A model generated the notes under the pieces. That model searched no databases and had not been told where the DNA came from. It saw only the letters and a program-made list of their open reading frames with translations. From Microbacterium sp. 13-71-7 (GTDB lineage Bacteria > Actinomycetota > Actinomycetes > Actinomycetales > Microbacteriaceae): a stretch of DNA of 47,904 nucleotides. A program made the translations under genes and the position numbers. The stretch lies in NCBI RefSeq assembly GCF_002257455.1, contig NZ_NCKN01000003.1, positions 1 through 47,904 of the forward strand, read 5' to 3'. This document shows, in pieces, positions 24,951 to 32,847 of this stretch; within the stretch, counting starts at the first letter, position 1, and every line of letters begins with the position of its first letter.

Positions 24951-25481
24951 ATGGAATGCGGAGGCGCAGGCTCGCCGGTCGATCCCCGCGTCAGCATTGG
25001 AACGTCCATCGCCCGCAGGTCTCGGACCGGGACCAGGCGCGTCCGCGCCGCCGCCCTGATGAGGGCTTTCTTCTCGCTCGCCCTGTACTGCGCGCTATCT
25101 CTCATCCCGCTCGGCACGGCTCAGGCAGAGGACGCCTCAGCCGAAGTCGGGGCTGTCGCGTTCGCACGACAGTCACGTCTACCGAGGAGACGAGCTGACG
25201 CAGAAGAAGGACCGCTCACCGATCTGGAACTAGCTCACCGGCGTCGAGCACAAGCCCGCGCGTTCGGGGCGATGCTCCGAAAGGCCCGCCTCCTCAAAGG
25301 GGTGTCCCAGGAGCAGTTGGCTTTGGAAGCCGGAATCACCGTCTACACGTACGGTGGCCTCGAACGCGGACACACGCCTCGAGGAGGCGAGGTCAACCCC
25401 ACCATGGATACGGTGATGCGAATCATCCACGCACTCGACATCGACATCGAGCTCAAGTTCCGCTTCGCGGACGGCCCGTAG
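24951..25481 (+). CDS. XRE-type helix-turn-helix protein with N-terminal hydrophobic segment
   Basis: About 176 residues from ATG 24951, chosen because TACTGT lies six bases upstream (leaderless pattern). Residues 95-175 form a Cro/C1-type helix-turn-helix (MLRKARLLKGVSQEQLALEA, GITVYTYGGLERG, then MDTVMRIIHALDIDIELKF). Ahead of it is a basic stretch and a hydrophobic segment, MRAFFSLALYCALSLIPLGT, ending AQA like a signal peptide. Exporting a DNA-binding domain makes little sense, so either this is a membrane-tethered regulator with the HTH facing the cytoplasm, or translation starts further in. The HTH is secure; the start is not. Confidence 0.65.
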   Translation: MECGGAGSPVDPRVSIGTSIARRSRTGTRRVRAAALMRAFFSLALYCALSLIPLGTAQAEDASAEVGAVAFARQSRLPRRRADAEEGPLTDLELAHRRRAQARAFGAMLRKARLLKGVSQEQLALEAGITVYTYGGLERGHTPRGGEVNPTMDTVMRIIHALDIDIELKFRFADGP

Positions 25482-25634
25482 CCCGGCTGTCCGAAACGCA
25501 CGCCAGCATGTCACAAAGCCCCCAGAGCTGGAGGTTGCTCGTGCGTCTTGCGATCGCAGATCCGCCGTTTTCTCAGGCGTGCGAACCGGTGGTGTGGATC
25601 CAGTCGCGGTCACCGCGGCGCCCGACGGCCGGGC

Positions 25635-26690
25635 CTAGTCCTCGCGTCGCCCCTCGACCGCCGCGAGCGCGTCCCGCGCGCCGCGCGTCGGGGCGATCCG
25701 CACGAGTCCGCGGTAGAGGCGCAGCAGCGCTGCCCGGTCGGTCACGCCGGTGCGAGCGCGGTCGCAGTGCACGGACTGGATCGCCGCCTCGAGCTGGAAC
25801 CGCCCGGGCTCCGCTCCCCCGGCGACGCCGGCGAGCCTCGCCGCACGGTGCAGCAGCGCCTCGCCCTCCGCGATGAGCGCGCGGTCCCACAGGGCAGGAT
25901 CCTGCTCGTCCAGCGCGGGCCAGGGATCGCCGGTGCGCGCGGGCGCGCGGGACTGGGCGAGCGTCAGCAGCGCCGCCAGCCCCCACGCCTCCGGGTGCGT
26001 GTCGAGCAGGGTCGCGGTGAGCACGGCGAGCCAGCGCGCCTCATCGGCGAGCGAGGTGCGCACGTCGTCGTGCCGGTCCAGCCAGTCCAGCGCGTAGGCC
26101 CCGTAGATCGCCTCGAGCACGGCGGTCGTGCGCGCGGGCATGTCGGCCCGGGTGGGAAGGGCGAAGGGGATCCGGGCGTCGCGGATCTTGCGCTTCGCCC
26201 GCACGAGACGCTGCGCCATGGCCGCGGGCTCGACGTCGAAGGCCCGCGCCACCTGGGCGGCATCGAAGCCGAGCACGGCCTGCAGCATGAGCGGCGTGCG
26301 GATGCCCTCGTCGATCGCGGGGTGGGCGCACGCGAACAGCAGTTCGAGGCGCCGGTCGGGGATCGCCTCGCCGCGCTCGACGAGGGCGGCGACGTCCATG
26401 CCGGGATCGACGTCGCCCAGGGCGTCGTCGAGCGGGGCGCTCGTGCGGCGCGCCGCGGAGCCCCACACGTCGCGCAGTCTGTTGCGGGCCACGGTGAGCA
26501 GCCATCCTTCCGGGTTGTCCGGCACTCCGACATCGGGCCAGGTGCGCAGCGCACGTTCGAGGGCGTCGGCGAGGCAGTCCTCGGCGAGCGCGAGATCCCC
26601 GCTCCCGGCCGAGAGGAGTGCGACGAGCCGCCCGTAGGAGGCGCGGACCGCGCGCTCGGTGGCGGTCCGCGCCTCCTCGGCCGTGCTCAT
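25635..26690 (-). CDS. ECF sigma factor, ECF42/SigI-like
   Basis: A 351-residue sigma factor: region 2 near the N-terminus (AVRASYGRLVALLSAGSGDL, AEDCLADALERALRTWPDVG, PEGWLLTVARNRLRDVW), region 4 around residues 115-175 (TPLMLQAVLGFDAAQVARAF, AMAQRLVRAKRKIRD), then a long C-terminal extension with a TPR-like helical pattern. That extension and a linked YCII/DGPF protein define the ECF42-type group, which works without a classical membrane anti-sigma factor. AGGAGG precedes ATG 26690. The YCII gene lies just upstream in the same direction and is the probable partner. Confidence 0.9.
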   Translation of the reverse strand: MSTAEEARTATERAVRASYGRLVALLSAGSGDLALAEDCLADALERALRTWPDVGVPDNPEGWLLTVARNRLRDVWGSAARRTSAPLDDALGDVDPGMDVAALVERGEAIPDRRLELLFACAHPAIDEGIRTPLMLQAVLGFDAAQVARAFDVEPAAMAQRLVRAKRKIRDARIPFALPTRADMPARTTAVLEAIYGAYALDWLDRHDDVRTSLADEARWLAVLTATLLDTHPEAWGLAALLTLAQSRAPARTGDPWPALDEQDPALWDRALIAEGEALLHRAARLAGVAGGAEPGRFQLEAAIQSVHCDRARTGVTDRAALLRLYRGLVRIAPTRGARDALAAVEGRRED

Positions 26691-26758
26691 GTCGCCTCCT
26701 GGCTTTCTCGGATCCGGCGGGTCTCCGTCGCGGCGATCGGCACCGCGACCGGATGCGC

Positions 26759-27145
26759 CTACCGGACCGGTGAGGCTCCCTGCCACGCGCCGTCCGCGAA
26801 GCGCGTCGCCACAGGGCGCACCTCGACCGCGCCCCACTCGACCGACGGCGCCTTCGCGGCCCACGCGATCGCGGCGTCGAGGTCGTCCACCTCGATCACG
26901 AAGCTGCCGCCGAGCTGCTCCCTGGTGTCGGCGAACGGCCCGTCCTGGATCACAGGCCGGCCCTCGCGCACGCGCACGGTCGTGGTCGCGGTCGACGGGT
27001 GCAGCACCTCGGCGCTGCGCAGCACGCCCGCCTCGTCCAGGGCCTTGGCATAGACGTCGAAGGCGCGCATGCCCTCGGCGAGCACCTCCGGTCCGAGCTC
27101 CTCGGCACTCATCTCGGGGTACTGCAGCAGAAGCGTGTAACGCAT
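26759..27145 (-). CDS. YCII-related (DGPF-type) protein, sigma-factor partner
   Basis: A 128-residue YCII-fold protein: MRYTLLLQYPEMSAEELGPE, then GVLRSAEVLHPSTATTTVRV and the signature DGPFADTREQLGGSFVIEVD. Such proteins sit next to ECF42 sigma factors almost universally and are proposed to sense a signal or modulate the sigma factor. It lies 68 bases upstream of the sigma gene, on the same strand. AAAGGA upstream serves as the Shine-Dalgarno. Confidence 0.92.
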   Translation of the reverse strand: MRYTLLLQYPEMSAEELGPEVLAEGMRAFDVYAKALDEAGVLRSAEVLHPSTATTTVRVREGRPVIQDGPFADTREQLGGSFVIEVDDLDAAIAWAAKAPSVEWGAVEVRPVATRFADGAWQGASPVR

Positions 27146-27242
27146 GATCCGTCCTTTCGTAGGTATCGACATCATGGTGACGATCGAAGGATCCGCCGAT
27201 CGACATCCTCCTCCGCGGCGGCGCGGATCGGGAGGGCGAGGA

Positions 27243-27986
27243 TCATTCCCCGTGCGGCCAGGGCGGCATCGACTCCAGGAGCTCGTGCAGCAGACCCGCC
27301 GCGGCCAGCAGGGCGACGCTGCGGCGGGTGAGATCCGCGAGCCGCTGCTGCAGGATCCGCTGCGCATCGCCGCGGTTCCCGTGCGCGCGGACCTCCTGGA
27401 GGATGCTCCGGATCGCGGGGATCCCGTATCCGCCGGCACGGAGGGCAGCGGCGATCCGCGCCTCGGTCACGGCGAGCGCGCCGTAGCTCCTGGCACCGGA
27501 GCCGCCGGAGCCGCCGGAGCGCGTCGTGCGGACGAGCCCCTCCCGCTCCCAGTGCCGAAGCGCGGAGGCGCGCACGCCGAGGGCCTGGGCGAGCTCGCCG
27601 ATCGTCATCGCGTCGCGGTCGTCGAAGTCCTCCGCGGCCTCGATCAGCACGGTGTCGAGCGCGCGGAGCGCCTCGTGCACCCTGCGGCGCTCGAGGGCGA
27701 GGTCGCCGTGCAGCTCGTCGATGCGGGCGGCCGCGGCGTCGACCGGGCCCTCCGCGAGCGCCGGCAGGAGGGTCCTCGCGGCGACCGGACCGATCGCGGC
27801 GGCCAGGGCGCGATACGCGCGGGCCGCAACCACGTGGCGGGCGCCGTAGCGACGGTAGCCGTTGGGGGCGCGCGATGCGGGCGGGAGCACGCCGAGCCGC
27901 TCGAGGTCGCGCACCTGCTGCGGGGAGTATCCGGCGAGCCGCCCGACGTCCGTCGTGGACAAGAGCTCTGGAGGGTTGGTGACCAT
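27243..27986 (-). CDS. Transcriptional regulator with two MerR-type HTH domains
   Basis: A 247-residue protein with two MerR-like winged helices: residues 10-60 (STTDVGRLAGYSPQQVRDLE, then GVLPPASRAPNGYRRYGARH) and 127-185 (MTIGELAQALGVRASALRHW, then GLVRTTRSG, a Gly/Ser linker and GARSYGALAV). A helical segment, probably a coiled coil, separates them, and a helical tail ends the protein. Most MerR proteins have one HTH per subunit, so a single chain may mimic a dimer. ATG 27986 is assumed; ATG 28019 would add 11 residues. It is divergent from the DUF6194/immunity-like operon. Confidence 0.85.
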   Translation of the reverse strand: MVTNPPELLSTTDVGRLAGYSPQQVRDLERLGVLPPASRAPNGYRRYGARHVVAARAYRALAAAIGPVAARTLLPALAEGPVDAAAARIDELHGDLALERRRVHEALRALDTVLIEAAEDFDDRDAMTIGELAQALGVRASALRHWEREGLVRTTRSGGSGGSGARSYGALAVTEARIAAALRAGGYGIPAIRSILQEVRAHGNRGDAQRILQQRLADLTRRSVALLAAAGLLHELLESMPPWPHGE

Positions 27987-28013
27987 CCCGTCCGATAGAT
28001 CCGCGCCTTCCGG

Positions 28014-28035
28014 GTGCATAAGTCCACATAAGCAC
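28014..28035. promoter_or_regulatory. Imperfect inverted repeat, candidate MerR-type operator
   Basis: GTGCATAAG and CATAAGCAC flank TCCA; seven of nine arm positions match as an inverted repeat. The site lies between the double-MerR gene and the divergent operon starting at 28062. Confidence 0.5.
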
Positions 28036-28061
28036 GTCAACCTCACGATGGAGGGATGGAG

Positions 28062-28502
28062 ATGCAGCAGATCGTGGATCATGTCAGGGCGTTCGACGGC
28101 GTCCTCGTCCTCGCCCCGGAGCCCGGAGGGCCTTTTCCCGAGATCGCGTGGGGTGACGCGTTCTTCTACTACGCGCCGGACGGCGCCGTGCCGGAGCGCA
28201 CCCAGCCCTACGGCACGATCGTCACGAAGGACTATCCCGACGACAGGGCCTCCGCACTGGATGCGCCCGATCGCTTCCGGGTCAACATCCATGTCGGGCG
28301 GGAGCGCGCCGCTCAGCTTCCGCTCGGAGAGGATCCGGCCGCGAGCGACGCCCTCGCACCGCACCCGCAGTACGGCGACGCCGGGTGGGTAAGTGCGGTG
28401 AACCCCGGATCCCGGACGGCAGCGCTGGTCCTCGCGCTGCTGCGCGAGGCGCACGACGCCGCACGCACCCGCACGGAGCGCCGGGGCGGGGGCGGGCGAT
28501 GA
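28062..28502 (+). CDS. DUF6194 family protein
   Basis: A 146-residue protein with the conserved opening of DUF6194: IVDHVRAFDGVLVLAPEPGG, PEIAWGDAFFYYAPDG, YGTIVTKDYPDDRASALDAP and FRVNIHVGRE. The function of the family is not known to me. GGAGG lies seven bases before ATG 28062; ATG 28056 is too close to it. The stop overlaps the start of the next gene (ATGA). Divergence from a double-MerR regulator suggests regulated expression. Confidence 0.82.
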   Translation: MQQIVDHVRAFDGVLVLAPEPGGPFPEIAWGDAFFYYAPDGAVPERTQPYGTIVTKDYPDDRASALDAPDRFRVNIHVGRERAAQLPLGEDPAASDALAPHPQYGDAGWVSAVNPGSRTAALVLALLREAHDAARTRTERRGGGGR

Positions 28503-29047
28503 GCCGAGCGCTCTCGGCGCAGGCGCTGTCCGAAGAGGACCGTCGCCTCGTGGCGGAGCGGGCCGCGGGCTGCGCCGAGCATGTGCTGTGGCTGTTCGAG
28601 GCGGAGGCGCCGGACGACGAGCGCCCCCACGACGCGATCGCCCGGGCGCGGGCCTTCTCCCGCGGCGAGCTCGACGCCGCGGGAGAGATCCGGCGCCGGT
28701 TCGTCGCCGGCCGCGCCGCGCACGCCGTCTCCTCGGTCGGGGCGGTGTCCGCCGCCCGTGCCGCGGCGCAGGCGGCGGGCGTCGCCCACATGGGAGCGCA
28801 CGCCCTGGGGGCCGCGGCCTACGCCGCCCGCGCGGCCGGCGCAACCGCTGCGACCGCCGGGGATCGGTCGGCGGCGGTCGCGGCCGAGCTCGCCTGGCAG
28901 CGCGGCCGGATGTCCGACGAGGTCGCGGCCGCCCTGCGCCTGCTGCCCCCGATCGGCACGGACGACGCGGGCCCCCTCGGGCGGGGCCTGCTCGCCTCCG
29001 GAGAGCTCGGCTCGAACATCCGCGCGCTTCAGGCGGCACTGGGCTGA
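28499..29047 (+). CDS. Imm-5-like putative immunity protein
   Basis: A 182-residue Ala-rich helical protein with the pattern of annotated putative immunity (Imm-5-like) proteins: GCAEHVLWLFEAEAPDDERP, HDAIARARAFSRGEL, then Ala-rich helices ending AAYAARAAGATAATAG and ELAWQRGRMSDEV. Such proteins are named for presumed protection against polymorphic toxins, but none is encoded nearby. It may be an orphan immunity gene or have a different role. It is coupled to the DUF6194 gene by an ATGA overlap. Confidence 0.72.
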   Translation: MSRALSAQALSEEDRRLVAERAAGCAEHVLWLFEAEAPDDERPHDAIARARAFSRGELDAAGEIRRRFVAGRAAHAVSSVGAVSAARAAAQAAGVAHMGAHALGAAAYAARAAGATAATAGDRSAAVAAELAWQRGRMSDEVAAALRLLPPIGTDDAGPLGRGLLASGELGSNIRALQAALG

Positions 29048-29059
29048 GGCGCCGCAGGG

Positions 29060-29527
29060 TCAGAGCCTGCCGAGGACGTCCCTCGGATCGGCATCGAGTG
29101 CGAGCGCCTCCAGCACACCGAGCAGCTGCCGTTCCTCGAAGGCGAAATGGTTCTCCATGATCGCTCCGACACCGTCGAGGTGGCGTTCGAGGTCCTCCGG
29201 GGGGACTCCGCCCTCCGCGGCCGCGGCCAGCGCCGTCAGCAGCACGTCGATCATCGCGTGATCCTCCGTGAGCGCGCGCAGCACGGGAGCCAGCTCCGGG
29301 TGCGCGGCCTCGATCGCCGGGAAGAGGGCTCGATCCTCGCCCCGGTGGTGCTGGTCGAGGGCCGTGCAGAATCCGCGGCAGTGCAGCAGCAGGTCGCGAC
29401 CCCGTGCCGGCGGATCCGATCCGTGCACCTCGGCGCGCACGATGCGCAGGGCTTCGCGCAATCGCGCGTGCGCCTGTCGGAGTTCGCTGCTCCAGGCGAT
29501 CAGCCTGGTCGTCTCGCGCTCAGTCAC
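29060..29527 (-). CDS. Hemerythrin-domain protein
   Basis: A 155-residue four-helix protein with hemerythrin-type iron ligands: HARLRE in helix 1, LDQHHRGEDRALFPAIEAAH in helix 2, LTEDHAMIDVLL in helix 3 and NHFAFEERQLLGVLEAL in helix 4. It would bind a di-iron centre and O2, NO or peroxide. The start is a GTG at 29527 without a clear Shine-Dalgarno. It lies near the encapsulin gene; hemerythrins are known encapsulin cargo in other bacteria, but its C-terminus (DADPRDVLGRL) does not clearly match a loading peptide. Confidence 0.85.
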   Translation of the reverse strand: MTERETTRLIAWSSELRQAHARLREALRIVRAEVHGSDPPARGRDLLLHCRGFCTALDQHHRGEDRALFPAIEAAHPELAPVLRALTEDHAMIDVLLTALAAAAEGGVPPEDLERHLDGVGAIMENHFAFEERQLLGVLEALALDADPRDVLGRL

Positions 29528-29665
29528 GCGAGAGCGAAGGGTGGGACGAGAACATCGTCACGCTCCTTCCATCCGGCGCCTCCATGCCTGACACGGTCTG
29601 CCACCGGCACGCGACGCTCGGGCCAGTGTACCCGGCGCGATCGCGACGCCCGTGGGCGGCGGGCG

Positions 29666-29671
29666 TAGGGT
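29666..29671 (+). promoter_or_regulatory. -10 element for the small acidic protein
   Basis: TAGGGT lies 34 bases before ATG 29705 and matches the TANNNT -10 hexamers seen at other starts in the window. No good -35 is visible. Confidence 0.4.
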
Positions 29672-29704
29672 GACAGCGGAGCCACCGGACGCAGAGGAGA
29701 TGCG

Positions 29705-29875
29705 ATGTTCGGAGAGAAGCGACGCGAGGAGAAGCGCGAGGAGGCGGCGCTCGCGGAGGCGAAGGAGCAGGCGGCCGCCGCGGTCGAGGAGAGCGAGACG
29801 GACGACGCCTCGTTCGAGCCCGACGAGCAGCTCGAGGAGCAGGAGGAGCCGGACGCCGGCGACGTCCGCCGCTGA
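29705..29875 (+). CDS. Small highly charged acidic protein
   Basis: A 56-residue protein, MFGEKRREEKREEAALAEAK at the start and rich in Glu/Asp to the end (EPDEQLEEQEEPDAGDVRR). AGAGGAG at 29693-29699 precedes ATG 29705 at suitable spacing, and third codon positions are almost all G or C. It is probably helical or disordered. It ends 54 bases from the convergent encapsulin stop. No family is recognised. Confidence 0.6.
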   Translation: MFGEKRREEKREEAALAEAKEQAAAAVEESETDDASFEPDEQLEEQEEPDAGDVRR

Positions 29876-29929
29876 CCAGGGCTCACCCGGATCCGGCGTC
29901 CGAAACCGTCGTCATCGGAGACGCTCTCC

Positions 29930-30739
29930 TCAGCCGAGGACGACGCTCGCCTCGGACGTGTACGCCGAGAACGTCAGCGACTCCTGCGCGTAGAGCCGGA
30001 TCCCGTCCGCGTCGTGCGAGAGGTAGCCGATCGCGACGTCCTGGCCGAGCGTGAGCGCGTAGTCGCCGCCGCGCATCGTGAGCACGATCGCGCCGTCGAG
30101 CGCGGGCGCGAACACGATGGCGCCGTCGTCGCCGACCAGCCGCTGCAGGTGCTCGTGCACGGGGTGGCCGTGATCGACCGTCTCGGAGGCGGCGGTGTAG
30201 AGCTCGGCCGACAGCAGCAGCGCGTACGGACCCTGCACACCGACCGTGCGGAGCGCCGTGAGCGCCTGGGCGACGGCCGCCGGCAGCTCACGCGGATCGG
30301 CCGCGAGCGGGATGCGCGCGTTCGAGCTGCTCGCGACGATGCCCTGCACCCCCGCCGCCGCGGAACCGGCGAACACGAGCGTGTCCTCGGCGGTCGCGAG
30401 CGCCTCCACCGCGTCCTTCACCGGCTGCCAGTCGGAGTCCTGCGCGCCGCGATCGACGTCGTCGACGGCGGCGCGGGTCACGGTGAACTCAGCACGCAGC
30501 TCGATGAGCGGCTGCACCTGCCGTCGCCGCGCCTGCACGGCGGCGGCGGCGGCGGCGGGAGAGTCGATGGGCTCGACGTGCCCCGTGCCGACGGCCGACA
30601 GCGCCGTGCCGCCGGGTGCGGGCACGTCGACGACGCGGCGCCCGGCGATCCGGGTGATGAAGGTGCGGCGCGCCTCATCGTCGATCTGGTCCCATGCCGC
30701 CGAGGAGATCGGCGCGAGCGTGCGGTGGAGGTTGTCCAT
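29930..30739 (-). CDS. Encapsulin shell protein, family 1
   Basis: A 269-residue HK97-fold nanocompartment protein. Recognisable blocks are MDNLHRTLAPISSAAWDQID at the N-terminus, GRRVVDVPAPGGTALSAVGT, WQPVKDAVEALATAEDTLVF, GPYALLLSAELYTAASET and ALTLGQDVAIGYLSHDAD. Length matches linocin-like encapsulins (about 265-270). Shells self-assemble in the cytoplasm and load cargo bearing a short C-terminal tag. The DyP peroxidase gene lies 26 bases upstream on the same strand and carries such a tag. The pair probably forms a peroxidase-filled compartment for oxidative stress. Confidence 0.96.
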   Translation of the reverse strand: MDNLHRTLAPISSAAWDQIDDEARRTFITRIAGRRVVDVPAPGGTALSAVGTGHVEPIDSPAAAAAAVQARRRQVQPLIELRAEFTVTRAAVDDVDRGAQDSDWQPVKDAVEALATAEDTLVFAGSAAAGVQGIVASSSNARIPLAADPRELPAAVAQALTALRTVGVQGPYALLLSAELYTAASETVDHGHPVHEHLQRLVGDDGAIVFAPALDGAIVLTMRGGDYALTLGQDVAIGYLSHDADGIRLYAQESLTFSAYTSEASVVLG

Positions 30740-30765
30740 GTCTGCGACCTTTCGCTGTCTGACCG

Positions 30766-31797
30766 TCAGTTCTCGCCGGATCCGCGAAGTCCGCCGATGC
30801 CCAGATCGGCCGGCTCCGCCGAGACGGCGTCGCCGTCGTCCGTGACCACGGGGTCCACGGAGGCGGCGGGCCCCGGCCCCGGGGGCACGTCGTCGAGGAA
30901 GTCCACCGTTGGCACGAAGAAGAGCGATCCGGTGCGTGCGGTGGAGAAGTCCAGGATCCGGTCCGTGTTGCCGGGAGGGTCGCCGAGGAACATGTTCCGC
31001 AGCATCCGCTCGATCACATCCGGATCGGCCGCATAGCCGATGAAGTAGGTGCCGAACTCCCCGGTGCCCAGCTCGCCGAACGGCATGTTGCTGCGGAGGA
31101 TCTGCCGCTCGGTGCCGTCCGGGTCCACGATCGTGTTGAGGTGCACGTGCGAGTTCACGGGCTTGACCGCATCGGGCATCTCGATGTCCTCGAGCTTGCT
31201 GCGGCCGATGACCCGCTCCTGCTCGTGCACGGGCAACTCGCCCCAGGAGGTGAGGTCGTGCGTGTACTTCTGCACGATGGCGTAGCTGCCGCCGGCGAAA
31301 TCCGGATCCTCGTCGCCGATGAGCACCGCCGCCGTGGCCGCGGATCCCTCCGGGTTCTCCGTGCCGTCGACGAAGCCGAGCAGGTCGCGCTCGTCGAAGT
31401 ACTTGAAGCCGTGCGTCTCGTCGACGACATCGGCATGACCGCGGAGTCGGTCCACGACCTGGCGGCACAGCTCGAAGCACACGTCCATGTGGTGCGCGCG
31501 CACATGCAGGAGCAGGTCCCCCGGCGTCGCGGGCGCGACGTGGCGGGGGCCGTGCAGCGCCTCGAAGGGGTGCAGCCCCTTCGGTCGCGGTGCGCCGAAC
31601 ATCCGGTCCCACAGCAGCGCGCCGATGCCGAGCACCGCGTCCAGGTGGTCGGTCGGGGTGCGGAACGACACCGACCGGGTGATCCCGGACAGGTCGGCGA
31701 GCAGGTCGCGGACGACCTCCTCGCTGCCTTCGCGCACGGTGAGCACGAGGAAGAGAGCGGCGCGCGCGGGTGGTGCGACGACCTGCTGTGTGACCAC
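30766..31797 (-). CDS. Dye-decolorizing peroxidase, encapsulin cargo
   Basis: A 343-residue DyP-type heme peroxidase. The signature GFVDGTENPEG (GxxDG) carries the distal Asp, and NSHVHLNTIVDPDG contains candidate proximal histidines. The C-terminal extension ends DLGIGGLRGSGEN, close to the known loading peptide LGIGSLKGS of actinobacterial DyP cargo. No signal peptide is present, as expected for a cytosolic cargo. It uses hydrogen peroxide to oxidise bulky substrates. The start is GTG 31797 with GGAGGGG upstream. It forms an operon with the encapsulin gene. Confidence 0.95.
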   Translation of the reverse strand: MVTQQVVAPPARAALFLVLTVREGSEEVVRDLLADLSGITRSVSFRTPTDHLDAVLGIGALLWDRMFGAPRPKGLHPFEALHGPRHVAPATPGDLLLHVRAHHMDVCFELCRQVVDRLRGHADVVDETHGFKYFDERDLLGFVDGTENPEGSAATAAVLIGDEDPDFAGGSYAIVQKYTHDLTSWGELPVHEQERVIGRSKLEDIEMPDAVKPVNSHVHLNTIVDPDGTERQILRSNMPFGELGTGEFGTYFIGYAADPDVIERMLRNMFLGDPPGNTDRILDFSTARTGSLFFVPTVDFLDDVPPGPGPAASVDPVVTDDGDAVSAEPADLGIGGLRGSGEN

Positions 31798-31983
31798 CGG
31801 ATCCGTCCCCTCCGCGCGCGCGTCGGCGGCGCACGGTCAGCCTGTCACGGGCGGGCATCCGCTTCAAGTTCCGCGGGGACGGAGGTCATCCGCGGCGCGG
31901 TCGCGCCGGACGCCGACATGCCCGGCCGACATAGCGAGGTGACCGACAATGGGCCTGGCCCCTTCCCCCGACCGAGGACCTTC

Positions 31984-32847
31984 GTGAACGACTCCCTGAA
32001 CGCCCTGGGCCGTTACGTGCGCGCACGGCGCGGCGTCGTGCAGCCGGAGGAGGTCGGTCTCGTCAGGCAGCCAGGGAGACGCGTCAGCGGGCTCCGGCGT
32101 CTCGAGGTCGCGGAACTCGCCGGCATCAGTGCCGAGTACTACCTGCGCATCGAGCAGGGGCGCGTGGGGCGCCCGTCCGAGCAGGTGCTCTCCTCCCTCG
32201 CCCGCGCGCTGCGCCTCGACGAGGAGTCGGTCGCGCACCTGCAGCGGCTGGTCGCCGGCCACCCGCCGATGAGGAGCGCCCCCAGCCCGGAGATCACGGA
32301 GCGCATCGCCCGAACGCTCTCCCGCTGGTACCGCACCCCGGCGTACATCTCCGACCCGCATCGGGACATCGTCGCCTCCACCGCCCTGGCCGCGGCCCTC
32401 GGGCACGGCGGACTCGCCGTGGGATCCAATCAGGTCGCCGCCCTCTTCAACGCGCGTATGAAGAGCACCCTCGTGGAGTGGGAGGCGATGACGCGTTCGG
32501 CCGTGGCGACCCTGCGCAGGGATGCGCATCCGGACTCGCCGCGACTGGCCGAGCTCGTCCGCGAGCTCTCGTCCGATCCGGACTTCGTCCGCATCTGGGA
32601 ACGGCACGACGTCTCCGGCCCCGAGGACACGACCTTCCACATCGCCATCGAGGGTTTCGGCGACGTCGCGATCGATGCGCACAACTTCGCCGTGCGGAGC
32701 CTCGCGGGCTACCAGCTCACCGTGCTCTCGGCCCCTCCGGGCGGGATCGCGGAGACCCTCTTCGCCGGCCTCGCGGCATCCGTCCCGCTCTCCGCAGAAC
32801 CGATCACCACCCCGCCCCGGCGAGAGGGACCGTCCGCCGGAGGGTAG
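31984..32847 (+). CDS. XRE-family regulator with MmyB-like ligand domain
   Basis: A 287-residue regulator: an N-terminal helix-turn-helix of the long form (LGRYVRARRGVVQPEEVGLV, GLRRLEVAELAGISAEYYLR, IEQGRVGRPSEQVLSSLARA), then from about residue 100 an MmyB-like PAS domain (LSRWYRTPAYISDPHRDIVA, then ATLRRDAHPDSPRLAELVRE and a C-terminal beta segment). Family members usually repress an adjacent oxidoreductase or hydrolase gene. The alpha/beta hydrolase 109 bases downstream is the obvious candidate. The start is GTG 31984 behind GAGGA. Confidence 0.88.
   Translation: MNDSLNALGRYVRARRGVVQPEEVGLVRQPGRRVSGLRRLEVAELAGISAEYYLRIEQGRVGRPSEQVLSSLARALRLDEESVAHLQRLVAGHPPMRSAPSPEITERIARTLSRWYRTPAYISDPHRDIVASTALAAALGHGGLAVGSNQVAALFNARMKSTLVEWEAMTRSAVATLRRDAHPDSPRLAELVRELSSDPDFVRIWERHDVSGPEDTTFHIAIEGFGDVAIDAHNFAVRSLAGYQLTVLSAPPGGIAETLFAGLAASVPLSAEPITTPPRREGPSAGG

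Noticed and set aside
29876..29929. Terminator between the small acidic gene and encapsulin
   Set aside because: No stem of useful length is visible in these 54 bases.
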